Positions 26,049 through 36,493 of a DNA stretch of 64,000 nt are shown one piece after another (the first letter of the stretch is position 1; every line of letters begins with the position of its first letter). Both the position numbers and the translations under genes were made by a program. The stretch comes from Novosphingobium sp. 9 (GTDB lineage: Bacteria > Pseudomonadota > Alphaproteobacteria > Sphingomonadales > Sphingomonadaceae). The notes beneath the pieces are model-generated. The model did no database searches. It saw only the letters and a program-made list of their open reading frames with translations, and had not been told where the DNA came from. The stretch spans positions 2,937,898-3,001,897 of the forward strand of contig NZ_CP022707.1 of the NCBI RefSeq assembly GCF_025340265.1. The letters are read 5' to 3'.

Positions 26049-26447
26049 TCAGTCTTCCGGCTCGAAATCGAGCGAAGCGCTGTTGATGCAATAGCGCAGG
26101 CCCTCAGGCCCCGGACCATCGGGGAAGACATGCCCCAGGTGCCCTTCGCAGGTTGCGCAGCGCACTTCGGTGCGGATCATGCCGTGCGAGGTATCGCGCA
26201 GTTCCTCTACCGCGACGCCGTCGACCGGCGCGGTATAGCTCGGCCAGCCGCAGCCCGAATGGTACTTTGTGCCCGACGAGAACAGCGGCGTTCCGCAACC
26301 GGCGCAAAGGTAGACGCCCTGCTGATCGTTGTTCTCGTACTTGCCGGTGAAAGCACGCTCGGTCCCCTGCTGGCGCAGCACGCGGTACTGCTCGGGCGTC
26401 AGCCGCTCGCGCCATTCCTCGTCGGTGAGGGTAAACTTGTCGGTCAT
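26049..26447 (-). CDS. msrB: peptide-methionine (R)-S-oxide reductase
   Basis: This 132-residue enzyme repairs oxidised methionine. Zinc is held by Cys48/Cys51 (CAGC) and Cys97/Cys100 (CATC). The catalytic Cys120 lies in RYCINSAS, with [11 protein letters not shown] before it. The ATG at 26447 gives the normal family length, and an upstream continuation of the frame is not MsrB-like. It lies downstream of the dienelactone-hydrolase-like gene on the same strand, but a large palindromic element sits between them. Confidence 0.94.
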   Translation of the reverse strand: MTDKFTLTDEEWRERLTPEQYRVLRQQGTERAFTGKYENNDQQGVYLCAGCGTPLFSSGTKYHSGCGWPSYTAPVDGVAVEELRDTSHGMIRTEVRCATCEGHLGHVFPDGPGPEGLRYCINSASLDFEPED

Positions 26448-26523
26448 CTGGCTCGTTCTCCTACCTCGCCAGATATGGGAAGCGGGGCAGCGGCGTTCCA
26501 GTACCCCTCGCGTCAGAACGCTC

Positions 26524-26678
26524 AGAGCCTGTTTGAAAAATGCCCCGCGAGGCATTTTTGAGGCGGCACCGGCCCTCTCCCCCACCCTGCCACCCAACGG
26601 TCTATCCTGCGGGTGGCAGGGTGGGGGAGAGGGCCGGTGCCGCAAAATTCGCATTTCGCGAATTTTCAAACAACCTCT
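26524..26678. repeat. cloverleaf-shaped palindromic element (REP/MITE-like)
   Basis: A central 32-bp perfect inverted repeat (26564-26595 and 26611-26642, loop 15 bases) is flanked by two smaller hairpins: AAAAATGCC/GGCATTTTT (26536-26559) and AAAATTCGC/GCGAATTTT (26644-26666). Outer arms (26524-26539 and 26663-26678) pair over 14 of 16 bases and close the whole structure. It contains no coding sequence. It looks like a non-autonomous mobile or REP-type element. The right edge coincides with the stop codon of the upstream gene. Confidence 0.8.
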
Positions 26679-27559
26679 TAAAGCTTTGAGAACAACGCGA
26701 CCATCTGCTTCCACGCCTTGTCCGCCGCATCCGGGTCCCAGGCGGGACTGTCGGGCACGGTCCAGCCGTGGTCCGCGGGATAGACCTCGATCTCGGCCGG
26801 GCGCCCGGCAGCATCGGCGGCGGCGCGCAGTTGCGTCTTCTGGTCGGGCTGCTTGGCATCGTCGTTGCGGGCGATGGCGAAGAGGTAGGACGCCTTGGTC
26901 TGCGTCAGCAGCCGGTGCGGACTGTCGGGCGCGGGCGTCACCAGCCCGGCGCCGTGGAGCGAGACTGCGCCGCCAACGCGTGCCGGGACGGCCGCTGCGG
27001 TGCGCACAGTGAACGGCCCGCCCATGCAATAGCCGCTGGTGCCGATCTTGCGGTCCTTCGCCACCACGCCCTGCGCATCAAGGAAGGCGACATAGCGCTT
27101 CGCATCCGCCGTGATCGCTGCCGGGGTCAGCAGTTCGCGCATCGGCGCGATCTTCGCCTGCCCCTCGGGCGTGCGATAGTCCGAAAAGCTCTCCATCACC
27201 GGCGAGGGGCCGGAACGGTAATAGTGGTTCACCGCCAGCACCGCGAAGCCCTGCGAGGCGAGCGAGCGGGCCATGACCTTGAAGGCATCGCGAAGCCCCG
27301 CGATGTCGGGCCACAGCACGATACCGGGATGCGTACCCTTGGCGGGATGGACGAAGAAGGCATCGCACACGCCCGTGTCCATGGCGATCGAGACCATGCC
27401 CTCGGTCACGGCATCGCCGGTCTGCGCGAAGCTGCTGGAGCAGCCCGCCAGCGCTACGCCCATGGCGCCTGCCGCGCTCAAGGCCGCGAATGCGCGACGG
27501 TCAAGCCCGCGCCGGGCGAGATTGGCCTCTTCCGATTCCAGCGTGAATTCGTCGCACAT
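26678..27559 (-). CDS. dienelactone hydrolase family lipoprotein
   Basis: The product is a 293-residue alpha/beta hydrolase. The N-terminus has a twin-arginine-like region and lipobox ([22 protein letters not shown], Cys40), so it is probably an exported lipoprotein. The nucleophile elbow is GTSGYCMGG with Cys in place of Ser, as in dienelactone hydrolases. The catalytic His is in PADHGWTV and the Asp is probably in the FAIARNDD region. The ATG at 27559 is preceded by GGAGGAG. The substrate is unknown. Its stop codon touches the palindromic element. Confidence 0.8.
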   Translation of the reverse strand: MCDEFTLESEEANLARRGLDRRAFAALSAAGAMGVALAGCSSSFAQTGDAVTEGMVSIAMDTGVCDAFFVHPAKGTHPGIVLWPDIAGLRDAFKVMARSLASQGFAVLAVNHYYRSGPSPVMESFSDYRTPEGQAKIAPMRELLTPAAITADAKRYVAFLDAQGVVAKDRKIGTSGYCMGGPFTVRTAAAVPARVGGAVSLHGAGLVTPAPDSPHRLLTQTKASYLFAIARNDDAKQPDQKTQLRAAADAAGRPAEIEVYPADHGWTVPDSPAWDPDAADKAWKQMVALFSKL

Positions 27560-27747
27560 CACGAGTCTCCTCCAGTTTCCTCGATACAAGGCTAGCCGAG
27601 GCGCGGGTAAGAGGCGAGAGGAAGAGGGGAAGTCCTCTGATCGCGCAATGAATTTCCTGAAACCGCTTGGAAAATTCACCGGGACGGAACAAGAATACGA
27701 TCGCATCACCGGTCGGTCGTTCCCGCCCGGTCGATGGGGGGCAAGCG

Positions 27748-29877
27748 ATGATGAAAAGTGCATATGCTGGCGTTGCATCGTGTCTGGCGCTGGCCATGAT
27801 GCTTGCGCCGACGGGGGCCGCGGCCAAGGCGAAACCGTCCGACAAGACAGCGACAGCCACGATGGCCAATCGCGAAGTCCATTACGGCAATGCGCCGGAC
27901 TGGGTGTCCCCGCCTCCCGCCGGCACCGGAACTACCTCCGGCGGCGAAAACGCTGGCGAGAGTGACAGCCCTGTCCACGTTGTGTGGAGCGATAGCGAGC
28001 AGCGCGTCACCCCCACCTCCGTCACCACATATACCGCCTCGCGGATCAGGTTGCTGCGCCCCGAGGCGCTGCAGATCGGCAATCTCTCGCTGGTGTGGAA
28101 TCCCGATACCACGCAAGTCACCGTCAACCGGCTCGTAGTCTATCGCGACGGACAGGTGATCCCGGTGCTCGACACCGCGCGCTTCCAGATCTTCCAGCGC
28201 GAGGGCGGGCTGGAACAGGCCATGCTGAACGGCGAGCTGACCGCGAACCTCCAGATCCCCGGCCTGCGTGTGGGCGACGAAATCGAGTTCGTGCAGACGC
28301 AGGTGCGTCGCAACTCGGTGTTCGGCGATCGGCAGTTCGATGTCGTCATGCTCAATTCGGCACTGGCGCCGGGGCGTTATCGCATGGGCGTCTCGTGGGC
28401 GGGAGGCGAAAAGCCCGTCCTGCGACCGAGCGCCGATCTCGCTCCGGCACTGACGAAAACGGACGGCTCCATCATCGCCACGCTTACCGATCCGGGCAAA
28501 TTCGTAGCCCCGGACGGCGCGCCTGCGCGCTATGCGGCGGGACGCTATATCGAATATTCGGACTTCTCGCGCTGGCAGGATGTCTCCGCCGCTTGGTATC
28601 CGCTGTTCGAGCGCAGCGCCACCATCGCCGCCACCTCGCCGCTCCATGCCGAAATCGATCGCATCCGCGCCGCCTCTTCGGATCCGCGCGCGCAGGCGCT
28701 TGCCGCGCTGGCGCTGGTGCAGGACAAGGTGCGCTACGTTTATACCGGCATGGACGACGGCAACTATACGCCCGCCCCCGCCGACCAGACCTGGGAGCGT
28801 CGCTTCGGAGACTGCAAGGGCAAGACCGCGCTGCTGATGGCATTGCTGCACGGCCTCGGCATTGAGGCGCAGGCCGTCATCGTCAACAGCGGCGGGGGCG
28901 ATGGGATCGACGAGCACCTGCCCAGCCCCGCGATGTTCGACCATGTCGTCGTCACCCTGACGATGAACGGCCAGCGCCTGTGGCTCGACGGTACGCGCCA
29001 GAGCGAGCACCGCCTGCTCACCGATGCCGAAGTGCCTTATCGCCAGTTCCTGCCGGTCAGCGCGCAGGGCACGGACCTGACGCACCTGCCCTACCACATC
29101 CCCCGCTTCCCGATGGACCTGACGTTCACGGACATCGATGACAGCGCCGGGGTGGACAAGCCCGCAAAGATCAGGATCGTCTCGATCACGCGTGGCGATA
29201 CTGCACTGGGCATCAGCCTGGGCCTATCCTCGATGCCGCACGATGCCGCCGTCGAGGCGATGCGTCGCGGTATGAGCGGCGGATGGATCACGCCCGATAC
29301 CATCGACTGGTCGTATGACACCGCCAACGGCACCCTCACCATGACCACGGTAGGCACCGCCAAACTGGACTGGGAGGATGACGATCACACGTTCTACCTG
29401 CCCGGCGGCGGATTCTACGCGCCTGCCGAACTCAAACGCCCCAAGGAACAGGACCAGAGCGCCCCTTACGCCAACAAGCCGGGCGAGTTTTCGTGCTCGG
29501 TCACGCGCATGCGCATGCCGAGCATCCCCAACATGCACTGGGGCGTGACAGCCAAATCGATCGACCGCAGCGTGGGCGGCATCGCCTATTACCGCCGCGC
29601 GCAGATCGAGGACGGTGTGGTCAGCCAGATCCGCTCATCGCGCACGATGCAGGATGAAATCACGCCGGACGAAGCCAAAGTGGCCAACGGGCAGATCACG
29701 GCCTTCGACAACAACAAGACCTATGTCTCGCAGATCACCGGCAAGGGGCCCTCGACCGAGCTGGACGGCAAACCGATGGTCTCATTCGATGCGGTCGACT
29801 GGGCCAATGCCCCTGACCCCTGCCTACCCGCACGCTTGCGCGAGGCTTTGCCCGACAAGAGCCCAGCGAAGAGTTAG
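27748..29877 (+). CDS. DUF3857/transglutaminase-like periplasmic protein
   Basis: The product is about 709 residues. A signal peptide ([18 protein letters not shown]) precedes a DUF3857 domain and then a transglutaminase-like domain with the Cys motif [20 protein letters not shown] and a downstream His (MFDHVVV) and Asp (LWLDGTRQ). The C-terminal third is beta-rich. Such proteins are common in sphingomonads and their function is not established. The ATG at 27748 (tandem ATGATG) is preceded by a G-rich stretch. The gene converges on purU with a four-base overlap of the ends. Confidence 0.8.
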   Translation: MMKSAYAGVASCLALAMMLAPTGAAAKAKPSDKTATATMANREVHYGNAPDWVSPPPAGTGTTSGGENAGESDSPVHVVWSDSEQRVTPTSVTTYTASRIRLLRPEALQIGNLSLVWNPDTTQVTVNRLVVYRDGQVIPVLDTARFQIFQREGGLEQAMLNGELTANLQIPGLRVGDEIEFVQTQVRRNSVFGDRQFDVVMLNSALAPGRYRMGVSWAGGEKPVLRPSADLAPALTKTDGSIIATLTDPGKFVAPDGAPARYAAGRYIEYSDFSRWQDVSAAWYPLFERSATIAATSPLHAEIDRIRAASSDPRAQALAALALVQDKVRYVYTGMDDGNYTPAPADQTWERRFGDCKGKTALLMALLHGLGIEAQAVIVNSGGGDGIDEHLPSPAMFDHVVVTLTMNGQRLWLDGTRQSEHRLLTDAEVPYRQFLPVSAQGTDLTHLPYHIPRFPMDLTFTDIDDSAGVDKPAKIRIVSITRGDTALGISLGLSSMPHDAAVEAMRRGMSGGWITPDTIDWSYDTANGTLTMTTVGTAKLDWEDDDHTFYLPGGGFYAPAELKRPKEQDQSAPYANKPGEFSCSVTRMRMPSIPNMHWGVTAKSIDRSVGGIAYYRRAQIEDGVVSQIRSSRTMQDEITPDEAKVANGQITAFDNNKTYVSQITGKGPSTELDGKPMVSFDAVDWANAPDPCLPARLREALPDKSPAKS

Positions 29878-30731
29878 CCGCGAAACACCACGGTGCGCGC
29901 GCCGTTGAGCAATACGCGGTCTTCCAGATGCAGGCGCACCGCTTCGGCCAGCACCCGGCGTTCGATATCGCGGCCCTTGCGCACCAGATCGTTGGGCGTG
30001 TCGGCATGGCTGATCCGCTCGACGTCCTGATGGATGATCGGGCCTTCGTCCAGATCGCCGGTCACGTAGTGCGCGGTCGCGCCGATCATCTTCACGCCGC
30101 GCGCGTGGGCCTGGTGATAGGGCTTGGCGCCCTTGAAGCCGGGCAGGAACGAGTGGTGGATATTGATGCAGCGGCCCGACAGAAACGCCGCCATCTCGTC
30201 CGAGAGAATCTGCATGTAACGCGCCAGCACCACCAGTTCGGCGCCGGTCTCGTCCACCAGTGCCCGGACCTGCGCTTCCTGCGCGGCCTTGGTATCCTTC
30301 GTCACCGGCAGGTGATGGAAGGGAATATTGCCCAACGAAAGATCGCCCAGCGCCTCGCGCGGGTGGTTGGAGACGACGCCAACCACGTCCATCGCAAATT
30401 CGCCGATTCGGCGGCGATAGAGCAGATCGACAAGGCAGTGGTCGAACTTGCTGACCATCAGCAGGACGCGGCGCGGACGGTCGCGCCCGAGCATCGACCA
30501 GTCCATGCCGTAGGCGTCCGCCACGGCCGTGAAGCCGCTGCGGATCGCCTCGCGTTCGGCACTGCCCGTGGCAAAGGCGACGCGCATGAAGAAGCGCCCG
30601 CCCGCCAGATCGTCGTACTGCTGCGCCTCGACGATATTGCAGCCTTGCTGCGCGAGGTAGCCGGTGACGGCGGCGACGATGCCCGGACGATCCGCACAGG
30701 ACAGCGCCAAAACCATCGTCTCGTTCATCAC
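29874..30731 (-). CDS. purU: formyltetrahydrofolate deformylase
   Basis: This 285-residue enzyme hydrolyses 10-formyl-THF to formate and THF, balancing one-carbon pools. An N-terminal ACT domain ([20 protein letters not shown]) precedes the formyltransferase-like domain, with [34 protein letters not shown] and the conserved Asn, His and Asp. The start ATG at 30731 opens the ACT domain correctly. The end overlaps the converging DUF3857 gene by four bases. Confidence 0.93.
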   Translation of the reverse strand: MMNETMVLALSCADRPGIVAAVTGYLAQQGCNIVEAQQYDDLAGGRFFMRVAFATGSAEREAIRSGFTAVADAYGMDWSMLGRDRPRRVLLMVSKFDHCLVDLLYRRRIGEFAMDVVGVVSNHPREALGDLSLGNIPFHHLPVTKDTKAAQEAQVRALVDETGAELVVLARYMQILSDEMAAFLSGRCINIHHSFLPGFKGAKPYHQAHARGVKMIGATAHYVTGDLDEGPIIHQDVERISHADTPNDLVRKGRDIERRVLAEAVRLHLEDRVLLNGARTVVFRG

Positions 30732-30764
30732 CGTCTCCCCCTGTCGTCCGGCCTCGATATCGTG

Positions 30765-31784
30765 TCAGGCGACCAAGCGTGCGGTCAGCGCCGCTTCGCT
30801 TTCGGCCATCAGCGCGGCCATGATCTCGGCGACCGGCTCTTCCTTCGTCACCATGCCGACCGACTGGCCCGCCATGATCGAGCCGCCTTCGACGTCACCG
30901 TCGATCACCGCGCGGCGCAGCGCGCCTGCCCAGAAGCGCTCGATCTGGAGCTGGGCCTCGCCCATGTCCACATCGCCCGCATCGAGCAGCTTGGCCACTT
31001 CGAACTGCTTGGCGGTGAATTCCTCGGTGCCCTTGTTCTTGAGCGCGCGCACCGGGATCACCGGCAGGCGCGGATCGACCTGCACCGAAGCGATCGCATC
31101 GCGGGCCGAGGCGCGGAAGAACGCCTTCTTGAACGCTTCATGCGCGATCGATTCGCTGGCGCAGGCAAAGCGCGTGCCCAGCTGCACACCGGCAGCGCCC
31201 ATTTCGAGGTAGCCCGCCATCGCCTCACCACGGCCGATGCCACCTGCCACGAACACGAGGTTGTCGGCGGCCAGCGTCGGCAGGATTTCCTGCGCCAGCA
31301 CCGAGGTCGAGACCGGGCCGATGTGGCCGCCTGCTTCTGAACCCTCGATCACCAGCGCGTCCGCGCCCGAGCGCAGCAGCTTCTTGCCGAGCGCCAGCGT
31401 GGGCGCGAAGCAGATCACCTTGGCGCCCGATTCCTTGATCGCCTCGACGCTGCCCTTGGGCGGAATGCCGCCCGCCAGCACCACATGTGTCACGCCATGC
31501 CGGGCGCAGACCGCGATCAGGTCGAACAGCTGCGGGTGCATGGTGATGAGGTTGACGCCGAAGGGCTTGGCGGTCAGCGCCTTGGTCGCGGCGATCTCGG
31601 TATCGAGCAGTTCGGGCGTCATCGCCCCGCAGGCGATCACGCCGAAGCCGCCCGCGTTGCTGATCGCCGAGACGAGGTTGCGCTCCGACACCCACGACAT
31701 CGCGCCGCACAGGATGGCAGTCTCGCTGCCGAGGAATTCACGTCCACGCGCCATCAGCGCGGCAGTCTTGCTGTAGGCGGTCAT
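30765..31784 (-). CDS. nitronate monooxygenase family flavoprotein
   Basis: This 339-residue FMN enzyme of the 2-nitropropane dioxygenase family has a TIM-barrel fold. Visible are the N-terminal CGAMSWVSERNLVSAISNAGGFG, the GVNLITM strand, EGSEAGGHIG (His region of the active site) and VAGGIGRGEAMAGYLEMGAAGVQLGTRF phosphate-binding loops. It probably oxidises alkyl nitronates, though some relatives are enoyl-ACP reductases (FabK-like). The ATG at 31784 is preceded by TGGAG. Confidence 0.85.
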   Translation of the reverse strand: MTAYSKTAALMARGREFLGSETAILCGAMSWVSERNLVSAISNAGGFGVIACGAMTPELLDTEIAATKALTAKPFGVNLITMHPQLFDLIAVCARHGVTHVVLAGGIPPKGSVEAIKESGAKVICFAPTLALGKKLLRSGADALVIEGSEAGGHIGPVSTSVLAQEILPTLAADNLVFVAGGIGRGEAMAGYLEMGAAGVQLGTRFACASESIAHEAFKKAFFRASARDAIASVQVDPRLPVIPVRALKNKGTEEFTAKQFEVAKLLDAGDVDMGEAQLQIERFWAGALRRAVIDGDVEGGSIMAGQSVGMVTKEEPVAEIMAALMAESEAALTARLVA

Positions 31785-32100
31785 CGAAACTCCAGAATTA
31801 CCCGCAAAAATATCAAGCGAGGCCCCATAGATTGCCGGATCGCCGCGCACAAGCCGCGAAAGCGCCGAAACCTGCGACCTCCACCTGCGACATCTATCGA
31901 ATGACGGCCCTCGCCCCGGCACTACATCCGCCTCCGTGCGTTTGATCGGCAGAAGGAGGCCTCATGGCAATACTGATCGCCTGTGCCGATTACAGTAAGC
32001 CATTTGTATAGCTTCTCCGATAATGCCCTGCCCAGTAGACTGGGGCACACAGAGACAATCGCGGCGCACGAAAGCGGCCGCAGGACAAAGGAGCCCAGCC
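31785..32100. other. divergent spacer between nitronate monooxygenase and catalase genes
   Basis: This 316-base intergenic region should hold promoters for both divergent genes. I saw no clear OxyR-type ATxG-N7-CxAT repeat here, unlike the ahpC upstream region, and no RNA gene. Confidence 0.4.
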
Positions 32101-33630
32101 ATGACCGGATCGAACTCCAGCGGCGGTAAGTGCCCGTACGCGCATCCCGCTGTTGACGGAGCCACCCCGCTGACCACCCAGTTCGGCGCGCCCGTCGTCG
32201 ACAACTCCAACTCCTACACCGCCGGGCCGCGCGGCCCCCTGCTGATGCAGGACGTGTGGCTGCTGGAGAAGCTGGCCAACCTCAACCGCGAAGTGATCCC
32301 TGAGCGGCGCATGCACGCCAAGGGCTCGGGCGCGTTCGGCACCTTCACCGTGACCGGCAACGTTGCGAAGTACACCCGCGCGAAGTTCCTCGAACCCGGC
32401 AAGCAGACCGAGCTTTTCGCCCGCTTCACCACCGTAGCCGGTGAGCGCGGCGCCGCCGATGCCGAGCGCGACATTCGCGGCTTCGCGGTGAAGTTCTACA
32501 CCGAGGAAGGCAACTGGGACATGGTCGGCAACAATACGCCGGTGTTCTTCGTGCGCGATCCGCGCCACTTTGCCGATCTGAACAAGGCGGTGAAGCGCGA
32601 TCCGCGCACCAACATGCGCAGCGCGCAGAACAACTGGGACTTCTGGACCCTGCTGCCCGAAGCCTTCCACCAGGTGACGTACGTGATGGGCGATCGCGGC
32701 ATTCCCAAGTCGTACCGCCACATGGACGGCTTCTCCAGCCACACCTACTCGTTCTACAACGAGGCGGGCGAGCGGTTCTGGGTGAAGTGGCACTTCAAGA
32801 CCCAGCAGGGCCACGCGCACCTGACCGACGCCGAAGCCGCCGAAGTCGTTGCCGCCGATCGCGAGAGCAACCAGCGCGACCTCTACGAGGCGATCGAGCG
32901 CGGCGAATTCCCGAAGTGGAAGGTCATGGTCCAGATCATGGACGAGGCCGAGGCCGAGACCTGCGGCTTCCATCCCTTCGACCTGACCAAGGTGTGGTCG
33001 CAGAAGACCTATCCGCTGATCGAGGTTGGCATGATGGAGCTGAACCGCAATTCGGACAACTTCTTCGCCGATGTGGAGCAGAGCGCGTTTTCGCCGTCCA
33101 ACCTCGTCCCCGGTATCGGCGTCTCGCCCGACAAGATGCTGCAGGCGCGCCTGTTCGCCTATTCGGACGCGCAGCGTTACCGCCTTGGCGTCAACCATCA
33201 CCAGATCCCGGTGAACGCCGCGCGCTGCCCGGTGTTCAACAACCACCGCGATGGGCAGGGCCGGGTCGATGGCAACTATGGTTCGCTGCCGCACTACCAC
33301 CCGAACTCGTTCAGCCAGTGGCAGGGCCAGCCCGAATTCCGCGAGCCGCCCTTGCGCCTTTCGGGCGATGCCGACTTCTGGAATTTCCGCGAGGATGACG
33401 ACGACTACTACAGCCAGCCGCGCGCGCTGTTCCAGCTGATGGATGCCGCCCAGCAGGAACGCCTGTTCGGCAACACCGCCCGCGCGATGGGCGATGCGCC
33501 GGACTTCATCAAGCAGCGCCACATCGACAACTGCACGCGCTGCGACCCGGCCTATGGCGCGGGCGTTGCCGCTGCCCTTGGCATGAGCGTGAACCCGGAT
33601 CTCTCGCCCGAGCCCGAGATCGCCGACTGA
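32101..33630 (+). CDS. katA: monofunctional haem catalase
   Basis: This 509-residue, small-subunit, clade 3-type catalase dismutates hydrogen peroxide. The distal His72 lies in [12 protein letters not shown], Asn145 in [13 protein letters not shown], and the proximal haem-ligand Tyr in [14 protein letters not shown]. The length and C-terminus lack the extra domain of large catalases. The ATG at 32101 follows AAGGAG. An N-terminal CPYAH motif is present, common in this group. A terminator follows. Confidence 0.94.
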   Translation: MTGSNSSGGKCPYAHPAVDGATPLTTQFGAPVVDNSNSYTAGPRGPLLMQDVWLLEKLANLNREVIPERRMHAKGSGAFGTFTVTGNVAKYTRAKFLEPGKQTELFARFTTVAGERGAADAERDIRGFAVKFYTEEGNWDMVGNNTPVFFVRDPRHFADLNKAVKRDPRTNMRSAQNNWDFWTLLPEAFHQVTYVMGDRGIPKSYRHMDGFSSHTYSFYNEAGERFWVKWHFKTQQGHAHLTDAEAAEVVAADRESNQRDLYEAIERGEFPKWKVMVQIMDEAEAETCGFHPFDLTKVWSQKTYPLIEVGMMELNRNSDNFFADVEQSAFSPSNLVPGIGVSPDKMLQARLFAYSDAQRYRLGVNHHQIPVNAARCPVFNNHRDGQGRVDGNYGSLPHYHPNSFSQWQGQPEFREPPLRLSGDADFWNFREDDDDYYSQPRALFQLMDAAQQERLFGNTARAMGDAPDFIKQRHIDNCTRCDPAYGAGVAAALGMSVNPDLSPEPEIAD

Positions 33631-33657
33631 TCGAGGCGGGTCCCCGCCGCACAACGA

Positions 33658-33690
33658 AAAGGCGCCGCCCCATAAGGGACGGCGCCTTTC
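33658..33690. terminator. bidirectional terminator
   Basis: The arms AAAGGCGCCG (33658-33667) and CGGCGCCTTT (33680-33689), with an inner CCC/GGG extension, lie between the converging katA and TonB-dependent receptor genes and are flanked by A and T runs. Confidence 0.85.
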
Positions 33691-33728
33691 TCTTTGGGTC
33701 ACTCCCACCTACAGGCAGGAATGAAAGA

Positions 33729-36284
33729 TCAGAAGTTGACCTGCGCTTCCAGGCCCCAGGTGCGCGGCGGGTTGAAGTTGCCGTAGTCACCCAGCACACC
33801 GGCATAGCTGGTCGAGGCCAGCGTCGAACCGTTGTAGCTCAGCGTCGGCACCGAGTTCGCGTCCGAGCGGCGGTAGATGTGCTGCTCGTTGAACAGGTTG
33901 CGCGACCATACCGAGACGGTCAGCTTCTGGCCGCCGGGGCCCATCTGGATATCGGCCAGCGCGATGCGGGCGTTGACGATGAAGCTGGGGTCGGTCTTGG
34001 TGCTCTCCGCCTCGAAGCTGTACTGGCTGCTGGCGTAGTTGGCATCGATGTGGAAGCGCAGGTTGGTGTCGCCCGCGCCCACCGGCAGGACGTAATCCGC
34101 CGAGCCCGATGCCGCATTCTTCGGCGTGTAGACGATGTACAGCGACTGGGTGACGCCGGTCAGCGGGTTGGTCGCCGTCGGCTTGTCCCAGTAGGTGTAG
34201 GCATAGGATGCGTTCAGCGTCAGGCCCTGCACCGGTGCCAGCGTCAGGTCGGCCTCGATGCCGCGGATATGGTTGGTGCCCTGCGCGTTGATCGCCTCTT
34301 CAAGGTGCGAGTTGTAGGTCGGGCTGCTCGGGTCGGTATCGTAGAGGTCGAAGTCGAACTGGGTGTTCTTGCGATCCATCATGTATCCGGCCAGGTTCAG
34401 GCGGGCGTGATGGTCGAGGAAGTCCATCTTCGCGCCGACTTCGTAGGCCTTGACCGTCTCCGGACCGAAGGCGTCGAAGGTCTGCGAACGATCGTCCGCA
34501 CCGCCGGCGCGGAAGCCCGACGAGTACTTGGCGTAGAGGTGGATGTCCTGCGTCGCGTCGAGGGCGATGTTCACCATCGGGTCGAAGCGGCTGATATTGT
34601 TCTTGAAGCTGAAGTCGGTGACGATGCCGTTGACCATCGTCAGGTTGCCGTGACGGTCATCCTTGGTCCAGCGGCCACCGCCGGTGATGTGCAGCATGTC
34701 GAGGCCCGCCGGGGTCCAGGTCGCCTGACCGTAGACGGCGTAGTTATGGTCGGTCGCCCAGCTGTTGCGGGTCACGAACTGCGAGCCGTCCTGCCAGCCC
34801 TGGTTCTTCGACGTCACCGCGCCGGAAACGTTGGGGCTCAGGATCGTGTAGCCGGTGCCGTCCGAATTCCACAGGTTCGACGAAGGCGTCGCGGCGTATT
34901 CGGAGGCCTGCTCGGTATAGTAATAGGCACCGAAGACGTAATCGATGGTCGAGCCGATCGAGCCGACGCCCTGGAATTCCTGGCTGAACTGGTGCTGGCG
35001 CAGGAACGAGAGCGAATAGCGGCTGAACTTGCCCGAGTTGCTCGTGGCAAGGTTCTCACCCGCATACGAGGGCGAGTACGGCACGCGCTCGGGGCCGCCC
35101 GAGTTGTCGTACTGGTCGGTCGAAACGCCGCGCCATGCAGTGATCGAGCGCAGCTGGAGGTGCGGGGCGACGTCCCAGTTCACATGCGCCGAAACGCCGT
35201 GGGTCTTGTCGACGCTGGGCTGCTGCGGCACGCCGACATCGGCGACCGACTGGCGCTTGGAATGCGTACCGACAGCCGAGGCCTTGGGCGCGATACAGGC
35301 GTTGGTGACGCCGCCCGCACCGTTCGAGACGTTGCACTTGGCGCCGTTGTAGTAGAGCACCGGATCGGTTCCGGCGGCGGTCTGGACATAAGTGCCGACG
35401 TTGTACCCGTTCGGGTTGTAGTTCAGCAGCTGGCTGTACATCGGGGTGTTGTCGTCTTCCGCCTGATCGTAGGAGAAAGTCGCCGAAAGCCCCTTGAACG
35501 GCTCCCACTTGGCCTGGATGCGGCCGCCCTTCTTGTCGTAATAGTTCCAGCCGGTCGACCCTGCGAGCGGGTCCTTCACGGTCGGGTCCTGGTGCTGGTA
35601 GACGCCGTCCATCTTGATCGAGATGTTGTAGAACTCGGGCAGGTTGAGGTGGATCTCGGCATTCTTGCTGCCGTAGTTGCCCACGCCCGCAACCACGCGC
35701 CCGCCGAACTCACCGGTCGGCTGTGCGGTGACGATGCTGAGCGCACCGCCCTCGCTGTTACGCCCGAACAGCGTGCCCTGCGGCCCCTTGAGCACTTCGA
35801 TGCGATCGACGTCGAACAGGGCAGCGTTCAAGCCCTGCGACTTGCCGATATAGACGCCATCGACATAGACGCCCACGCCCGCATCGCGCGCGGTCTGGTT
35901 CTGGTCGTAGGGCACGATGCCGCGAATGCCGACCGTCAGCGCCGACTGGCGCGCCTCGAAGGTGGCGATGCGCAAGGACGGGATCGAGCCGTCCGCAAGG
36001 TTGATCAGCGTCTGGACGTGGCGGTCGGCCATCGCCTGATTGCTGAGCACGCTCATCGAGATCGGCGTCTTCTGAAGGTCGGTCTCGCGCTTGGTGGCGG
36101 TGACGACGATCTCGCCAAGCCCCGGTCCGGTAGCCGTACCGTCAGTAGCAGCCGCGTCGGTCGCGGCCGTGTCGGCAGTGGCGGCAGCCGTTCCGGCAGC
36201 GCTGTCCGCCGCGAAGGCCGGATTCGATGCCGCAAGGGCGAAGGCACAGGCCGAAAGGCCGAGATAAACGGAAATATTCCTCAC
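33729..36284 (-). CDS. TonB-dependent receptor
   Basis: This 851-residue outer-membrane transporter is gated by TonB-ExbBD. A signal peptide (VYLGLSACAFALAASNPAFA) is followed by a Thr/Ala-rich stretch, a TonB box (GEIVVTATKRETDLQ), the plug domain (PQGTLFGRNSEGGALSIVTAQP) and a long barrel ending in Phe (WGLEAQVNF). The GTG at 36284 is used because GGGAG lies upstream and the signal sequence follows. It is close to sphingomonad receptors usually linked to siderophore or carbohydrate uptake, and the substrate cannot be inferred. No transporter or enzyme partner is adjacent. Confidence 0.9.
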   Translation of the reverse strand: MRNISVYLGLSACAFALAASNPAFAADSAAGTAAATADTAATDAAATDGTATGPGLGEIVVTATKRETDLQKTPISMSVLSNQAMADRHVQTLINLADGSIPSLRIATFEARQSALTVGIRGIVPYDQNQTARDAGVGVYVDGVYIGKSQGLNAALFDVDRIEVLKGPQGTLFGRNSEGGALSIVTAQPTGEFGGRVVAGVGNYGSKNAEIHLNLPEFYNISIKMDGVYQHQDPTVKDPLAGSTGWNYYDKKGGRIQAKWEPFKGLSATFSYDQAEDDNTPMYSQLLNYNPNGYNVGTYVQTAAGTDPVLYYNGAKCNVSNGAGGVTNACIAPKASAVGTHSKRQSVADVGVPQQPSVDKTHGVSAHVNWDVAPHLQLRSITAWRGVSTDQYDNSGGPERVPYSPSYAGENLATSNSGKFSRYSLSFLRQHQFSQEFQGVGSIGSTIDYVFGAYYYTEQASEYAATPSSNLWNSDGTGYTILSPNVSGAVTSKNQGWQDGSQFVTRNSWATDHNYAVYGQATWTPAGLDMLHITGGGRWTKDDRHGNLTMVNGIVTDFSFKNNISRFDPMVNIALDATQDIHLYAKYSSGFRAGGADDRSQTFDAFGPETVKAYEVGAKMDFLDHHARLNLAGYMMDRKNTQFDFDLYDTDPSSPTYNSHLEEAINAQGTNHIRGIEADLTLAPVQGLTLNASYAYTYWDKPTATNPLTGVTQSLYIVYTPKNAASGSADYVLPVGAGDTNLRFHIDANYASSQYSFEAESTKTDPSFIVNARIALADIQMGPGGQKLTVSVWSRNLFNEQHIYRRSDANSVPTLSYNGSTLASTSYAGVLGDYGNFNPPRTWGLEAQVNF

Positions 36285-36493
36285 GAAATGGCGCTCCCTG
36301 GCAAACCTGATGCGCGGGGAAATCGCGGTTTTCTGCGGTCTTGATCCGCCCTGCGCCCCCTGCGCTGTTTGCGCCACTACGCAACATGCATGTCACATTC
36401 GCGGTCGTTTCCTCATCAAGTTGCTACGTTCATCTTACGTTTTGTTGCAGACGCGCAATGGGCCAGAAACGTCTCTCTCGGATTCGTACCACC

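Noticed and set aside
33879..36344. Long plus-strand open frame opposite the TonB-dependent receptor
   Set aside because: It is an antisense shadow created by GC-rich codon bias. Its composition (Ala/Val/His/Arg/Asp rich) matches no family and the minus-strand gene is certain.
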